Shown here piece by piece: positions 16,760 to 25,735 of a DNA stretch of 64,000 bases (position 1 is its first letter; each line of letters begins with the position of its first letter). The stretch is from Hyphomicrobiales bacterium (GTDB lineage: Bacteria; Pseudomonadota; Alphaproteobacteria; Rhizobiales; Beijerinckiaceae). The position numbers and the translations under genes are program-made. The DNA is taken from NCBI GenBank assembly GCA_019075905.1, contig JAGXAM010000010.1:52921-116920 (forward strand), written 5' to 3'. The notes beneath the pieces are model-generated. The model was given only the letters and a program-made list of their open reading frames with translations, did no database searches and was not told the origin of the DNA.

Positions 16760-18502
16760 ATGACCGATAATCCCCGTCACCGCAGCATCGCCAGCCTGCG
16801 CAGCCAGCGCTGGTTTGCCGTCGATGACATGCGCGCCTTTTCGCACCGCCAGCGGTTCCAGCAGGTCGGCTACAACCGCGAAGAATTCATGGGCCGCCCG
16901 GTGATCGCCATTTTGAACACCTGGAGCGACATGAGCCCCTGTCATGCGCATCTGCGCGAGCGCGCCGAGGCGATCAAGCGCGGCGTCTATCGCAAGGGCG
17001 GCTTCCCGGTGGAAATTCCGGTCATTTCGGTCGGCGAGATCGTCGTCAAGCCCTCGACCATGCTCTACCGCAATTTCCTTGCGATGGAGGCCGAGGAGGC
17101 GCTGCGCTGCCACCCGATCGATGGCGCGGTGCTGCTGGGCGGCTGTGACAAATCCACCCCCGGCCTGCTGATGGGCGCCTATTCGATGGATCTGCCGGTG
17201 ATCTATTGCCCGGCCGGGCCGATGTCGAACGGCCAATGGCGCGGGCAAACCGCCGGAGCTGGCACCCATACCAAGAAATTCTGGGAGGAGCGCCGTGCCG
17301 GCCGCGTCAGCGACCAGGAGTGGATCGACCTCGAAACCACCATGACGCGGTCCTTTGGCACCTGCAACACCATAGGCACCGCCTCGACCATGACCGGCAT
17401 TGCCGAGGCTCTGGGCATGACCCTGCCGGGCGCCTCGTCGATTCCGGCCGCCGACAGCGCCCATCCACGCATGGCGGCGCGCTGCGGCGAGCGCATCGTC
17501 GATATGGTGCTGGAGGATATGAAGCCCTCGACCTTCATCACCCGCCAGTCCTTCCTCAATGCCATGGCGGTATGGATGGCGCTCGGCGGCTCCACCAATG
17601 CCGCCATTCACATGATCGCCATGGCCGGACGGCGCGGCATCGACATTTCGCTGCGGGACATGGCCGAAGTCGCCGCCAGGGTGCCGGTACTCACCAATGT
17701 CTATCCCATCGGCAGCCACCTGATGGAGGATTTCTTCTTTGCGGGCGGCATGCAGGCGCTTATGCGCAAGATGGGCGCGGCGCTGGATGGCACGCAAATG
17801 ACCGTCAACGGCAAGACCATTGCCGAAAATTGCGCCGGTGCGCCGTGCTCGAATGATGACATGATCCGCGATTTCGACAATCCGGTGGTGCCATTGAGCA
17901 AGGGCCGCACCCTGGTGGTGGTCAAGGGCAATCTCGCACCCGATGGCGCAGTCATGAAGACCTCGGCGGCGAGCCCGCATCTGCTCAGGCATACCGGCCC
18001 GGCGCTGGTGTTTGATTCACCCGCAGATATGGCGCAGCGCATCGAGGACATGAACCTCGATGTCACCGCCGACAGCGTGCTGGTGCTGCGCAATGCCGGC
18101 CCGGTCGGTGCGCCGGGCATGCCGGAATGGGGAGCCTTGCCGATCCCGAAAAAGCTGCTGGCGCAAGGCGTGCGCGATATGGTGCGCCTGTGTGACGGGC
18201 GCATGAGCGGCACGCATTATGGCACCTGCGTGCTGCATATTGCCCCGGAAGCTGCGGTCGGCGGGCCGCTGGCCCTGCTGAAAACCGGCGATATGGTGGC
18301 GCTGGATGCCGAGGCAGGCACCCTCGACATGCTGGTCGATGCCGCCGAGCTGGCAGCGCGCCGCGCCGCCTGGACGCCAAAGCCGGCCTATGCGCGCTCC
18401 TATGCGGCCCTTTACCAGCACCATGTCAGCCAGGCCGACAAGGGCTGCGATTTCGATTTCCTTAGCGCGCCGGGCACCGTGCCCGAACCGCCGATCTTCT
18501 GA
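16760..18502 (+). CDS. IlvD/Edd family sugar-acid dehydratase
   Basis: This 580-residue iron-sulfur dehydratase has the three cluster-ligand cysteines Cys61 (SPCHAH), Cys129 (GGCDKSTPG) and Cys202 (FGTCNTIG). The start LRSQRWF and the NGQWRGQ segment resemble the L-arabonate/pentonate group rather than dihydroxyacid dehydratase IlvD proper. It would convert an aldonic acid to its 2-keto-3-deoxy form. In an operon with suyAB, 6-deoxy-6-sulfogluconate is a candidate substrate, because the sulfo-Entner-Doudoroff dehydratase is of this family. Pentonates or hexonates remain equally possible from sequence alone. Confidence 0.85.
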   Translation: MTDNPRHRSIASLRSQRWFAVDDMRAFSHRQRFQQVGYNREEFMGRPVIAILNTWSDMSPCHAHLRERAEAIKRGVYRKGGFPVEIPVISVGEIVVKPSTMLYRNFLAMEAEEALRCHPIDGAVLLGGCDKSTPGLLMGAYSMDLPVIYCPAGPMSNGQWRGQTAGAGTHTKKFWEERRAGRVSDQEWIDLETTMTRSFGTCNTIGTASTMTGIAEALGMTLPGASSIPAADSAHPRMAARCGERIVDMVLEDMKPSTFITRQSFLNAMAVWMALGGSTNAAIHMIAMAGRRGIDISLRDMAEVAARVPVLTNVYPIGSHLMEDFFFAGGMQALMRKMGAALDGTQMTVNGKTIAENCAGAPCSNDDMIRDFDNPVVPLSKGRTLVVVKGNLAPDGAVMKTSAASPHLLRHTGPALVFDSPADMAQRIEDMNLDVTADSVLVLRNAGPVGAPGMPEWGALPIPKKLLAQGVRDMVRLCDGRMSGTHYGTCVLHIAPEAAVGGPLALLKTGDMVALDAEAGTLDMLVDAAELAARRAAWTPKPAYARSYAALYQHHVSQADKGCDFDFLSAPGTVPEPPIF

Positions 18503-18508
18503 GCCGCC

Positions 18509-19276
18509 ATGACCGCTTCCCCCTATAGCAGCGTGCTTTACCACTCCCTCAAGGGGCGCCATGTCGTCATTACCGGCGGCGCTTCCGGCATTGGCGCCGC
18601 CATGGTCGAGGCCTTCTGCGTGCAGGGCGCGCGGGTCAGTTTCCTCGATATTGCCGAGGCCGAAGGCCGGGCGCTGGCCAGCGCCACCGGTGCCAGCTTT
18701 CATCCCTGCGACATCACTGATCTCACCTTGCTGCAGCAGACTATCAAAACGCTTGGTGAAGCGCCGGGCGGGCTTGACGTTCTCGTCAATAATGCCGGCA
18801 ATGACCAGCGCGAGCCCTTTGAGGAGGTCACCCCGGGCAGCTGGCACCGCCTGCTGGCGCTCAACCTCGATCATCAGTTCTTTGCCACCCAGGCCGCGGT
18901 GCCGTTTCTCACCAGGGCCGAACATCCCGGCGTCATCATGCTGGGCTCGGTATCGTGGATGCGCGGGCGCCCGGGCATGACCGCCTATACCAGCTCCAAG
19001 GCGGCGATTAACGGCCTGACCCGGACTTTGGCGCGCGAGCTCGGGCCCCGTGGCATTCGCGTCAACTGCATCGTCCCGGGGGCGATTGTGACGCCGCGCC
19101 AGACGGCCAAATGGATCACGCCGGAAATGAATCAGGAATTTCTCGCCTTGCAGGCCCTGAAATTCCGGCTTGATGTCAGCCATGTCGCCAGGCTGGCCCT
19201 TTATCTCGCTTCAACCGAGAGCGCCGGCTCGACCGGTGCCAATTTCATCGTCGATGCCGGCATCACGCAAAATTAG
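18509..19276 (+). CDS. SDR-family sugar 1-dehydrogenase
   Basis: This 255-residue short-chain dehydrogenase has the cofactor motif TGGASGIGA, the NNAG loop, and the catalytic Ser147, Tyr160 and Lys164. An Asp at the end of the second strand (FLDIAE) indicates NAD rather than NADP. The overall wording (SLKGRHVVITGGASGIG, NNAGNDQR, a GSVSW segment and a terminal IVDAGITQN) resembles Caulobacter D-xylose 1-dehydrogenase. It would oxidise the anomeric carbon of an aldose to the lactone. Sulfoquinovose dehydrogenase of the sulfo-Entner-Doudoroff route is also an SDR. It starts six bases after the dehydratase stop. Confidence 0.85.
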   Translation: MTASPYSSVLYHSLKGRHVVITGGASGIGAAMVEAFCVQGARVSFLDIAEAEGRALASATGASFHPCDITDLTLLQQTIKTLGEAPGGLDVLVNNAGNDQREPFEEVTPGSWHRLLALNLDHQFFATQAAVPFLTRAEHPGVIMLGSVSWMRGRPGMTAYTSSKAAINGLTRTLARELGPRGIRVNCIVPGAIVTPRQTAKWITPEMNQEFLALQALKFRLDVSHVARLALYLASTESAGSTGANFIVDAGITQN

Positions 19277-19285
19277 GGGATCATC

Positions 19286-20398
19286 GTGGTCAAAACCATT
19301 CGATATGGCCTGATCGGGGTCGGTACCATGGGGCAGGAGCACCTGCGCAATCTGGCCCTGATCGAGGGCTCGCGCGTCACCGCTCTGGCCGATCCGCACG
19401 CGGCCTCGCTCAAGACCGCGCTCACCCACACGCCCGACCAGCCGCAATGCTTTGACAGCGCCGAAGCCTTGCTGGAGAGCGGCCTTTGCGATGCCCTGAT
19501 CATCGCCAGCCCCAATGACCAGCATTTCGCCACCATGAAAATGCTGTTTGCCAGCGGCAAGGCCCTGCCGCTGCTGGTGGAAAAGCCGGTCTGCACCAAT
19601 GGCGCCGATTGCCTGGCGCTGGCCGCGCTCGCCAGCCATTATGCTGCGCCGGTCTGGGTTGGCATGGAATATCGCTACATGCCACCGGTGCAGGCGGTGC
19701 GCGCCGCCCTGGCTGCGGGCGAGGCGGGCAGGGTGCAGATGATCGCCATGCGCGAGCACCGCTTTCCGTTTCTGGTGAAGGTCGACGACTGGAACCGCTT
19801 TGCCCGCCGCACCGGCGGCACCCTCGTTGAGAAATGCTGCCATTTCTTCGATTTGATGCGCCTCATTGCCGAGGCTGATGCCGTGCGCGTATATGCCTCC
19901 GGCGCCCCCGATGTGAACCATCGCGACGAGCGCTACGATGGCCATGTGCCCGACATTATAGACAATGCCTTTGTCATCATCGATTTTGCCAATGGCCGGC
20001 GTGCCGCGCTCGATCTTTGCATGTTCGCGCAAGGCTCGGGCTGGCAAGAGGAATTTGCAGTTACCGGCGATCGCGGCAAGGTCGAGTGCTTCGTGCCGCC
20101 AGACGAGAATTTCTCCACTGCCGGTGGTGGCCGCAAGGCGGAAATCGTCATCTCGCCGCGCCAGCCGCAAGGCCCGCGCCACCGCGAAATCGAGGTCGAC
20201 GCCGCCGTGCTCAAGGCCGGGCATCACCATGGCGCCACCTATTTCCAGCACCTGGGCTTCCGCAAGACAGTGCTTGAGGGCGCGCCGGTCGAGGTCAGCC
20301 TCGATGATGGCCTCAAGGCCGTGGTGATTGGCCTTGCCGCCGAACTGTCGATCCGCGAGCGCCGTGCCATCGCCATCGACGGCCTGAAATTCGGCTAG
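19286..20398 (+). CDS. Gfo/Idh/MocA family oxidoreductase
   Basis: This 370-residue NAD(P)-dependent oxidoreductase uses a GTG start. The N-terminal Rossmann motif is GLIGVGTMGQEHLRN, LLVEKPVC contains the EKP signature with the family lysine, and GMEYRYMPPVQAV and EKCCHFFDLMRLI follow, with the active-site histidine of the family. Members oxidise or epimerise sugars and inositols. It is the last gene of the operon; a second sugar oxidation or epimerisation step is likely. The substrate is unknown. Confidence 0.88.
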   Translation: MVKTIRYGLIGVGTMGQEHLRNLALIEGSRVTALADPHAASLKTALTHTPDQPQCFDSAEALLESGLCDALIIASPNDQHFATMKMLFASGKALPLLVEKPVCTNGADCLALAALASHYAAPVWVGMEYRYMPPVQAVRAALAAGEAGRVQMIAMREHRFPFLVKVDDWNRFARRTGGTLVEKCCHFFDLMRLIAEADAVRVYASGAPDVNHRDERYDGHVPDIIDNAFVIIDFANGRRAALDLCMFAQGSGWQEEFAVTGDRGKVECFVPPDENFSTAGGGRKAEIVISPRQPQGPRHREIEVDAAVLKAGHHHGATYFQHLGFRKTVLEGAPVEVSLDDGLKAVVIGLAAELSIRERRAIAIDGLKFG

Positions 20399-20462
20399 GG
20401 GCAGGGCGCGCTCCAAAATTCATCGCTGAAACGCCTCGGCGGTGGCGAGCGTAGCGAATCAA

Positions 20463-20629
20463 CCCTCCGGGTTGCTTCGTCGCTTCGCTCCTCGCAATGA
20501 CGGTGATGATGCGAGCCCTTCCCGTCATTGCGAGCGCAAGCGAAGCAAACCAGGGGTTTCGCTCAATCCTCGCCGCTGCATGTCCCGAGCCATCTGGTTG
20601 CTTCGTCGCTGCGCTCCTCGCCATGACCG
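20463..20629. repeat. Palindromic intergenic repeats, second cluster
   Basis: This cluster fills most of the gap between the oxidoreductase and ribBX genes. Copies at 20463-20503 and 20522-20556 face each other, and a third lies at 20592-20629. They share TTGCTTCGTCGC and GTCATTGCGAGC with the cluster at 10718-10890. The second cluster adds a TCG insertion (CTTCGTCGCTTCGCTCCTCGC), which is balanced in the opposite arm of the first cluster. Confidence 0.85.
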
Positions 20630-20721
20630 CGTAAGCGCTGCACACTGCGCCATGACGAGAACAGGGGAACACTCGACCAAAATTTAGTTGCACTGAAATT
20701 GTGCGTATGATAGCTTGGGGC

Positions 20722-22035
20722 ATGACGCTATCTGACTGGCTCGCTGCGCAAAAGTTAAGTCGCAAAGAATTTGCGAAAAGGATCGGCGTATCGGCCGGAG
20801 CGATCACCCAGTTTTGCAATGATCCGCATTCGTGGGTGTCGCGCGACACCGCCTTGCAGATCGTCGCGGCCACCGGCGGCGCGGTCACGCCGAATGATTT
20901 TCTCGCCCTCAACCCCGGGAGCACGCACGTGTCTAATTCCGTGACGCAAGCCATTGAAGCCATCGCCAAGGGCGAGATGGTCATTGTCACTGATGACGAC
21001 GATCGTGAAAACGAGGGCGATCTCATCATCGCCGCCAGCCATTGCACCACCGAGGCCATGGCTTTCATCATCCGCAATTGCTGCGGCATTGTCTGTGCGC
21101 CGATCACCGCTGCCGACGCGCGCCGCCTCGGCCTCGCGCCGATGGTTTCGGCCAATGATGCGCCGCTCGGCACGGCTTTTACCGTGACGGTCGATGTGCG
21201 CCACGGCCTGACCACCGGCATTTCCGCCGAGCAGCGCACCAACACCGTACGGGCGCTGGCTAATGGCAATATGGGCGCGGGCGATTTCGTCCGTCCCGGC
21301 CATGTGTTTCCGCTGATTGCCCGTGATGGCGGCGTGCTGATGCGCTCCGGCCATACCGAGGCGGCGGTGGACCTCTGCCGCCTTGCCGGTCTGCCGCCGG
21401 TCGGGGTGATTTGCGAACTCGCCAATGATGACGGCACGGTCATGGCCGGACGCCAGATCGAGGCTTTCGCCAGAAAGCATCACATCAAGCAGATTTCCGT
21501 GTCGGATCTCATCGCCTACCGGCAATCGCGCGAGAAGCTGGTCGAGCGCATCGCCAGCTTGCCGGTCGCCTCCAGCGTCGGGCCGATGACCGCCCATGTC
21601 TTTGTCACGCCCTTTGACCAAGTGCAGCATTTTGCCTTCGTCTACGGCAATATCGGCGATGGCCTCGACATGCCGGTGCGCCTGCATCGCGCCGATATTC
21701 TCGCCGATGTCATCGGCGGCGGCGCCAGTATCACCAGCGCCCTGAAAAGTTTTGCGGCGCGCGGGCGCGGCATTCTGGTCTATCTGCGTGATGGCGCCGC
21801 CGGTGTGCCGGTGACGCGGGCCGGTGAACCGGCAGGATCGGAATTGTCGCGCGCCCGGCAATGGCGCGAGATTGGCCTTGGCGCGCAAATCCTGCGCGAT
21901 CTCGGCGTCACCTCGATCCGGCTACGCTCGTCAACGCCGCGCAAATATGTCGGCCTTGCCGGATTCGGCATTGATATCGTGGCCGTCGAAGGCCTCGATG
22001 AGGCCGCCGGTGCCAGCCTCGCCGAACCGGTCTGA
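20722..22035 (+). CDS. ribB: HTH-fused 3,4-dihydroxy-2-butanone-4-phosphate synthase (RibBX type)
   Basis: This 437-residue protein has three parts. Residues 1-60 look like a Cro/C1-type helix-turn-helix (WLAAQKLSRKEFAKRIGVS). Residues 75-270 are a DHBP synthase with DDDDRENEGDLI (91-102) and RSGHTEAAVDL; this makes the four-carbon unit of riboflavin from ribulose-5-phosphate. The remainder resembles GTP cyclohydrolase II but lacks the zinc cysteines, reading HRADILADVIGGGASIT where the C-x10-C-x-C motif should be, so it is the degenerate RibX domain. A TATGAT box at 20706-20711 implies a nearly leaderless mRNA starting at the ATG at 20722. Confidence 0.88.
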   Translation: MTLSDWLAAQKLSRKEFAKRIGVSAGAITQFCNDPHSWVSRDTALQIVAATGGAVTPNDFLALNPGSTHVSNSVTQAIEAIAKGEMVIVTDDDDRENEGDLIIAASHCTTEAMAFIIRNCCGIVCAPITAADARRLGLAPMVSANDAPLGTAFTVTVDVRHGLTTGISAEQRTNTVRALANGNMGAGDFVRPGHVFPLIARDGGVLMRSGHTEAAVDLCRLAGLPPVGVICELANDDGTVMAGRQIEAFARKHHIKQISVSDLIAYRQSREKLVERIASLPVASSVGPMTAHVFVTPFDQVQHFAFVYGNIGDGLDMPVRLHRADILADVIGGGASITSALKSFAARGRGILVYLRDGAAGVPVTRAGEPAGSELSRARQWREIGLGAQILRDLGVTSIRLRSSTPRKYVGLAGFGIDIVAVEGLDEAAGASLAEPV

Positions 22036-22045
22036 GCCCGCGATC

Positions 22046-22408
22046 ATGCACTTGATCGCCAGCCTGCTGGTCGGCCTTGTCGGCCTCGAACACGTCTATT
22101 TTCTTTATCTGGAAATGTTCCGCTGGACGGCGCCCTCAACCCGTGCCGCCTTTGGCACCACGGCGGAATTTGCCGAAGCGACCAAAGTGCTCGCCGCCAA
22201 TCAGGGGCTTTATAACGGCTTTCTTGCCGCCGGGCTCTTCTGGTCATTGCTGCCCGGGGCGCACGCCCTTGCGCTGCAGGTGTTCTTTCTTGCCTGTGTG
22301 ATCATCGCCGGAATTTATGGCGGCTTCAGCGTCAAGCGCAGCATCTGGTTCATTCAGGCGCTGCCGGCTGCGCTAGCGCTGGCGGCGACGCTCATTGCCG
22401 CGCACTGA
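22046..22408 (+). CDS. DUF1304 membrane protein
   Basis: This 120-residue protein has four membrane helices. The N-terminal LVGLVGLEHVYFLYLEMFRW and ANQGLYNGFLAAGLFW are characteristic of the DUF1304 family (YqjF-like small inner-membrane proteins). Its function is not known. It begins 11 bases after ribBX and is probably cotranscribed. Convergent with hbd. Confidence 0.85.
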   Translation: MHLIASLLVGLVGLEHVYFLYLEMFRWTAPSTRAAFGTTAEFAEATKVLAANQGLYNGFLAAGLFWSLLPGAHALALQVFFLACVIIAGIYGGFSVKRSIWFIQALPAALALAATLIAAH

Positions 22409-22429
22409 CCCCAGGCCGACGGGCCTGCC

Positions 22430-23305
22430 TCAGCGGGTTGGCACCGGCGTGCCGCTGCGATAATCGTAAAAGCCGCGCTGGGTCTTGCGGCCGAGCCAGC
22501 CGGCTTCGACATATTTCACCAGCAGCGGGCAGGGGCGGTATTTCGAATCGGCAAGGCCTTCATGCAGCACCTGCATCACCGAAAGGCAGGTATCGAGGCC
22601 GATGAAATCGGCCAGTTGCAGCGGCCCCATCGGATGATTGGCACCGAGCTTCATGGCGGTATCAATCGAATCAACCGAGCCGACGCCCTCATAAAGCGTA
22701 TAAATCGCCTCATTGATCATCGGCAGCAGGATGCGGTTGACGATGAAGGCCGGGAAATCCTCGGACATGGTCGAGGTCTTGCCCAGCCTGGCGATAAAGC
22801 TCTTTGCTGATTCAAACGTCGCATCATCGGTGGCAATGCCGCGAATCAGCTCTACCAGTTGCATGCGCGGCACCGGATTCATGAAATGAATGCCGATAAA
22901 TCGCTCGGGCCGGTCGGTGACGGAAGCCAGACGGGTGATCGAGATAGACGAGGTGTTGGAGGCCAGCATCGCCTCGGGTTTCAGCGACGGGCAGAGCTTG
23001 ATCAGGATCTTGCGTTTGAGCTCTTCGTTTTCGGTCGCGGCCTCAATCACTAGATCGCTGTCGGCAAAAATCTCGTGCGACATGCTGGCATTGATCTTCG
23101 CCAGCGCCGCCGCGCGCTCTCCCTCGGTGAGCTTGCCGCGGGCGATCTCCTTGGCCAGATTGCCATTTATGGTGGCAAGCCCGGCATTGAGCCGTTCATC
23201 GGAAACATCGTTGAGCGCAACCGACAAGCCTGCCAGCGCACAAACCTGCGCAATGCCGAGGCCCATCTGGCCCGCACCAATTACCCCGATCTTATGGACG
23301 TCCAA
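22430..23305 (-). CDS. hbd: 3-hydroxybutyryl-CoA dehydrogenase
   Basis: This enzyme of about 291 residues has the Rossmann motif IGVIGAGQMGLGIAQVCA and the family segments NTSSISITRLA, FIGIHFMNPVPRMQLVELI (catalytic His), and NRILLPMINEAI. It interconverts acetoacetyl-CoA and 3-hydroxybutyryl-CoA. The likely start is a TTG at 23305 preceded by GGGAG, which gives the usual N-terminus; ATGs at 23332 and 23350 add extra residues. It follows etfB and etfA in the same direction, a common arrangement. Confidence 0.92.
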   Translation of the reverse strand: MDVHKIGVIGAGQMGLGIAQVCALAGLSVALNDVSDERLNAGLATINGNLAKEIARGKLTEGERAAALAKINASMSHEIFADSDLVIEAATENEELKRKILIKLCPSLKPEAMLASNTSSISITRLASVTDRPERFIGIHFMNPVPRMQLVELIRGIATDDATFESAKSFIARLGKTSTMSEDFPAFIVNRILLPMINEAIYTLYEGVGSVDSIDTAMKLGANHPMGPLQLADFIGLDTCLSVMQVLHEGLADSKYRPCPLLVKYVEAGWLGRKTQRGFYDYRSGTPVPTR

Positions 23306-23385
23306 ACCCGCGCACTCCCTGCCCAGCCGCATCGCCTGCCATGCAATCATAATGGCTTGCGCGGCGAGAACAAGCGTTGATTTCG

Positions 23386-24333
23386 TTATGTCCCCGACTT
23401 TGCCAATTCTGCCGAGAGTTCTGGCAGCGCCGTGAACAGGTCGGCCACAAGGCCGTAATCGGCAACCTGAAAGATCGGAGCGTCCTCGTCCTTGTTGATG
23501 GCAACGATGATTTTCGAATCCTTCATGCCGGCAAGGTGCTGGATCGCCCCGGAAATGCCGACGGCAATATAAAGATCCGGCGCGACGATCTTGCCGGTCT
23601 GGCCAACCTGCCAGTCATTGGGGGCATAGCCGGCATCAACCGCCGCCCGCGACGCGCCCATGGCGGCGCCGAGGCGATCAGCCACCGGCTCGATATAGGT
23701 CTTGAAATTCTCGGAATTCTGCATCGCCCGGCCACCGGATATGATGATCTTCGCCGATGTGAGTTCGGGCCGGTCGGATTTCGCCAGTTCCTCGCCGCGA
23801 AACTGCGACAGCGCCGGATCACCGGCAGCAGCCACCGCCGCGACCGGCGCCTTGCTGGCTCCGGCAGGCGTTGCCGCAAAGGCAGCGCAGCGCACGGTGA
23901 TGACCTTGATCTTGTCGGATGATTGCACGGTCTGGATCGCATTGCCGGCATAGATCGGCCGCTCGAACGTGTCGGCGCTGATCACTTTGGTGATTTCCGA
24001 GACCTGCATCACATCGAGCAGCGCGGCGACGCGCGGCATGACATTCTTGCTGAGGCTGGTTGCCGCCGCGACAATCGCCTCATAGCCGGGAGCGACCGCC
24101 ACGATCAGCTGTGCCAGCGGTTCGGCGAGATCATGCGCATAGAGCGCGCCATCGGCGACCTTGACCTGCGCCACGCCTTCGAGCGCCGCCGCGCTCTGGG
24201 CCGCGGCCTCGCAGCCTTCACCGATCACCAGCACATCGACGGCAGCATTGATGGCGCGCGCGGCTGTCAGCGCCTTGGCGGTGAGGTCGCTGAGTTTGCC
24301 GCCATGAACCTCGGAAATGAGCAAAACAGCCAT
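23386..24333 (-). CDS. etfA: Electron transfer flavoprotein alpha subunit
   Basis: This 315-residue subunit shows the FAD-binding C-terminal half: [35 protein letters not shown], and [20 protein letters not shown] followed by NKDEDAPIF. EtfAB accepts electrons from acyl-CoA dehydrogenases and passes them to ETF-ubiquinone oxidoreductase. Its start overlaps the etfB stop by one base (TGATG). Here it would serve the Mcd-like dehydrogenase at 2107 and beta-oxidation enzymes. Confidence 0.96.
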   Translation of the reverse strand: MAVLLISEVHGGKLSDLTAKALTAARAINAAVDVLVIGEGCEAAAQSAAALEGVAQVKVADGALYAHDLAEPLAQLIVAVAPGYEAIVAAATSLSKNVMPRVAALLDVMQVSEITKVISADTFERPIYAGNAIQTVQSSDKIKVITVRCAAFAATPAGASKAPVAAVAAAGDPALSQFRGEELAKSDRPELTSAKIIISGGRAMQNSENFKTYIEPVADRLGAAMGASRAAVDAGYAPNDWQVGQTGKIVAPDLYIAVGISGAIQHLAGMKDSKIIVAINKDEDAPIFQVADYGLVADLFTALPELSAELAKSGT

Positions 24334-25082
24334 CAGATAACTCCTGCTTCATCGTGCAACCGCGCTACCAGCTCGGCAACGCTCTTCACCTTGATTCCGG
24401 CCTTGCGCCCGCCCGGTTCCACCGTTTTCAGAACGGTCAGGCGCGCTTTGGTATCGACACCGAGCGCCTCCGGGCTGGTCTCGTCAATCGGCTTCTTCTT
24501 GGCTTTCATGATATTGGGCAGGCTGGCATAGCGCGGCTCGTTAAGGCGCAGGTCGGTCGTCACAATGGCCGGCAGTTTCAGCGCCACGGTTTGCGCGCCG
24601 CCATCGATTTCGCGGGTCACCACCACGTCGTCAGCGCCGAGCTCGACCTTGGAGGCAAAGGTGCCCTGGCCCCAGCCCAGGAGGGCCGCCAGCATCTGGC
24701 CGGTCTGGTTGCAATCATCATCAATCGCCTGCTTGCCCATGATGATCAGGCCGGGCGTCTCGTTGCGGGTCACGGCGGCAAGCATTTTCGCCACGGCCAG
24801 CGGTTCGGTTGCCTCATCGGTTTTCACATGCACGCCGCGGTCAGCGCCCATGGCGAGCCCGGCCCGCAGGGTTTCCGCCACCGGGGCAGGGCCGATCGAC
24901 ACCACCACCACCTCGCTGGCCTTGCCGGCCTCGCGCAGCCGAAGCGCCTCCTCGACAGCAATTTCGTCGAACGGGTTCATCGACATTTTGACATTGGCAA
25001 GATCAATGCCGGTGCCATCGGGGCGCACGCGGATTTTTACATTATAATCGACCACACGCTTGACCGGCACGAGAATTTTCAT
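24333..25082 (-). CDS. etfB: Electron transfer flavoprotein beta subunit
   Basis: This 249-residue subunit starts [19 protein letters not shown] and contains [16 protein letters not shown] and the ETF-beta signature region [23 protein letters not shown]. It binds AMP and contacts the dehydrogenase partner. It is the first gene of the etfB-etfA-hbd operon, and the upstream gap of 66 bases to the adenosyltransferase leaves room for a promoter. Confidence 0.96.
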   Translation of the reverse strand: MKILVPVKRVVDYNVKIRVRPDGTGIDLANVKMSMNPFDEIAVEEALRLREAGKASEVVVVSIGPAPVAETLRAGLAMGADRGVHVKTDEATEPLAVAKMLAAVTRNETPGLIIMGKQAIDDDCNQTGQMLAALLGWGQGTFASKVELGADDVVVTREIDGGAQTVALKLPAIVTTDLRLNEPRYASLPNIMKAKKKPIDETSPEALGVDTKARLTVLKTVEPGGRKAGIKVKSVAELVARLHDEAGVI

Positions 25083-25148
25083 CGCTAAGCTCCTGAACCT
25101 TGCCCGCGATACCTATTTAAGCGGCATGCGCAAGTCAATCGCCCCGCT

Positions 25149-25727
25149 TTAAGCCGTTTGGCGGTTCTGTCCGGGAACCCACAGCACGTCGCCCGCGGCG
25201 CCATTGGCATGGCGCGCCAGCATGAACAGCAAATCCGAAAGCCGGTTGATATAGGTCAGCGCCGGCGCACCAACGCTCTCGCCCGGCGTCTGGCCCAAAG
25301 CCGTCATCAGCCTCTCGGCCCGGCGGCACACGGTGCGCGCCTGGTGCAGATAGGCGGATGCGGCACTGCCGCCCGGCAGCACGAAGGATTTGAGCGGTGC
25401 CAGAGCACCATTATATTGGTCGATCGCCGCTTCAAGCGCTTTCGTCTGGGCCTCTACCATGCGCAGGCGCCCCTGCGTTGCCGGTGACGGCGGCGTGCAT
25501 AAATCCGCGCCAAGATCGAAAAGATCGTTCTGTACCCGCGCCATCAGGGCGTCAGCTGCCGGATCATCCTTGAGATGGAGCCGCACCAGGCCGATCACAG
25601 CATTGGTTTCATCAACCGTGCCATAGGCCTCGATCCGCAGATCGAATTTCGGCCGGCGCTGGCCATCGCCAAGCGCTGTCGTGCCATCGTCACCCGTTCG
25701 CGTATAGATGCGGTTGAGGGTGACCAT
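25149..25727 (-). CDS. PduO-type ATP:cob(I)alamin adenosyltransferase
   Basis: This 192-residue protein begins LNRIYTRTGDDGTTALGDG, the ATP-binding motif of the PduO/MMAB family. RIEAYGTVDETNAVIG and the C-terminal RTVCRRAERLMTAL and YINRLSDLLFMLAR complete the signature. It attaches the adenosyl group to cobalamin, giving coenzyme B12. It lies eight bases behind a small membrane protein. B12 would be needed by the acyl-CoA mutases of an ethylmalonyl-CoA pathway, which fits the mcd gene nearby (inference). Confidence 0.94.
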   Translation of the reverse strand: MVTLNRIYTRTGDDGTTALGDGQRRPKFDLRIEAYGTVDETNAVIGLVRLHLKDDPAADALMARVQNDLFDLGADLCTPPSPATQGRLRMVEAQTKALEAAIDQYNGALAPLKSFVLPGGSAASAYLHQARTVCRRAERLMTALGQTPGESVGAPALTYINRLSDLLFMLARHANGAAGDVLWVPGQNRQTA

Positions 25728-25735
25728 GCCGCGCG

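Noticed and set aside
20640..20721. FMN riboswitch before ribBX
   Set aside because: The space between the -10 box and the ATG is about ten bases, far too short, and no RFN conserved segments are visible.
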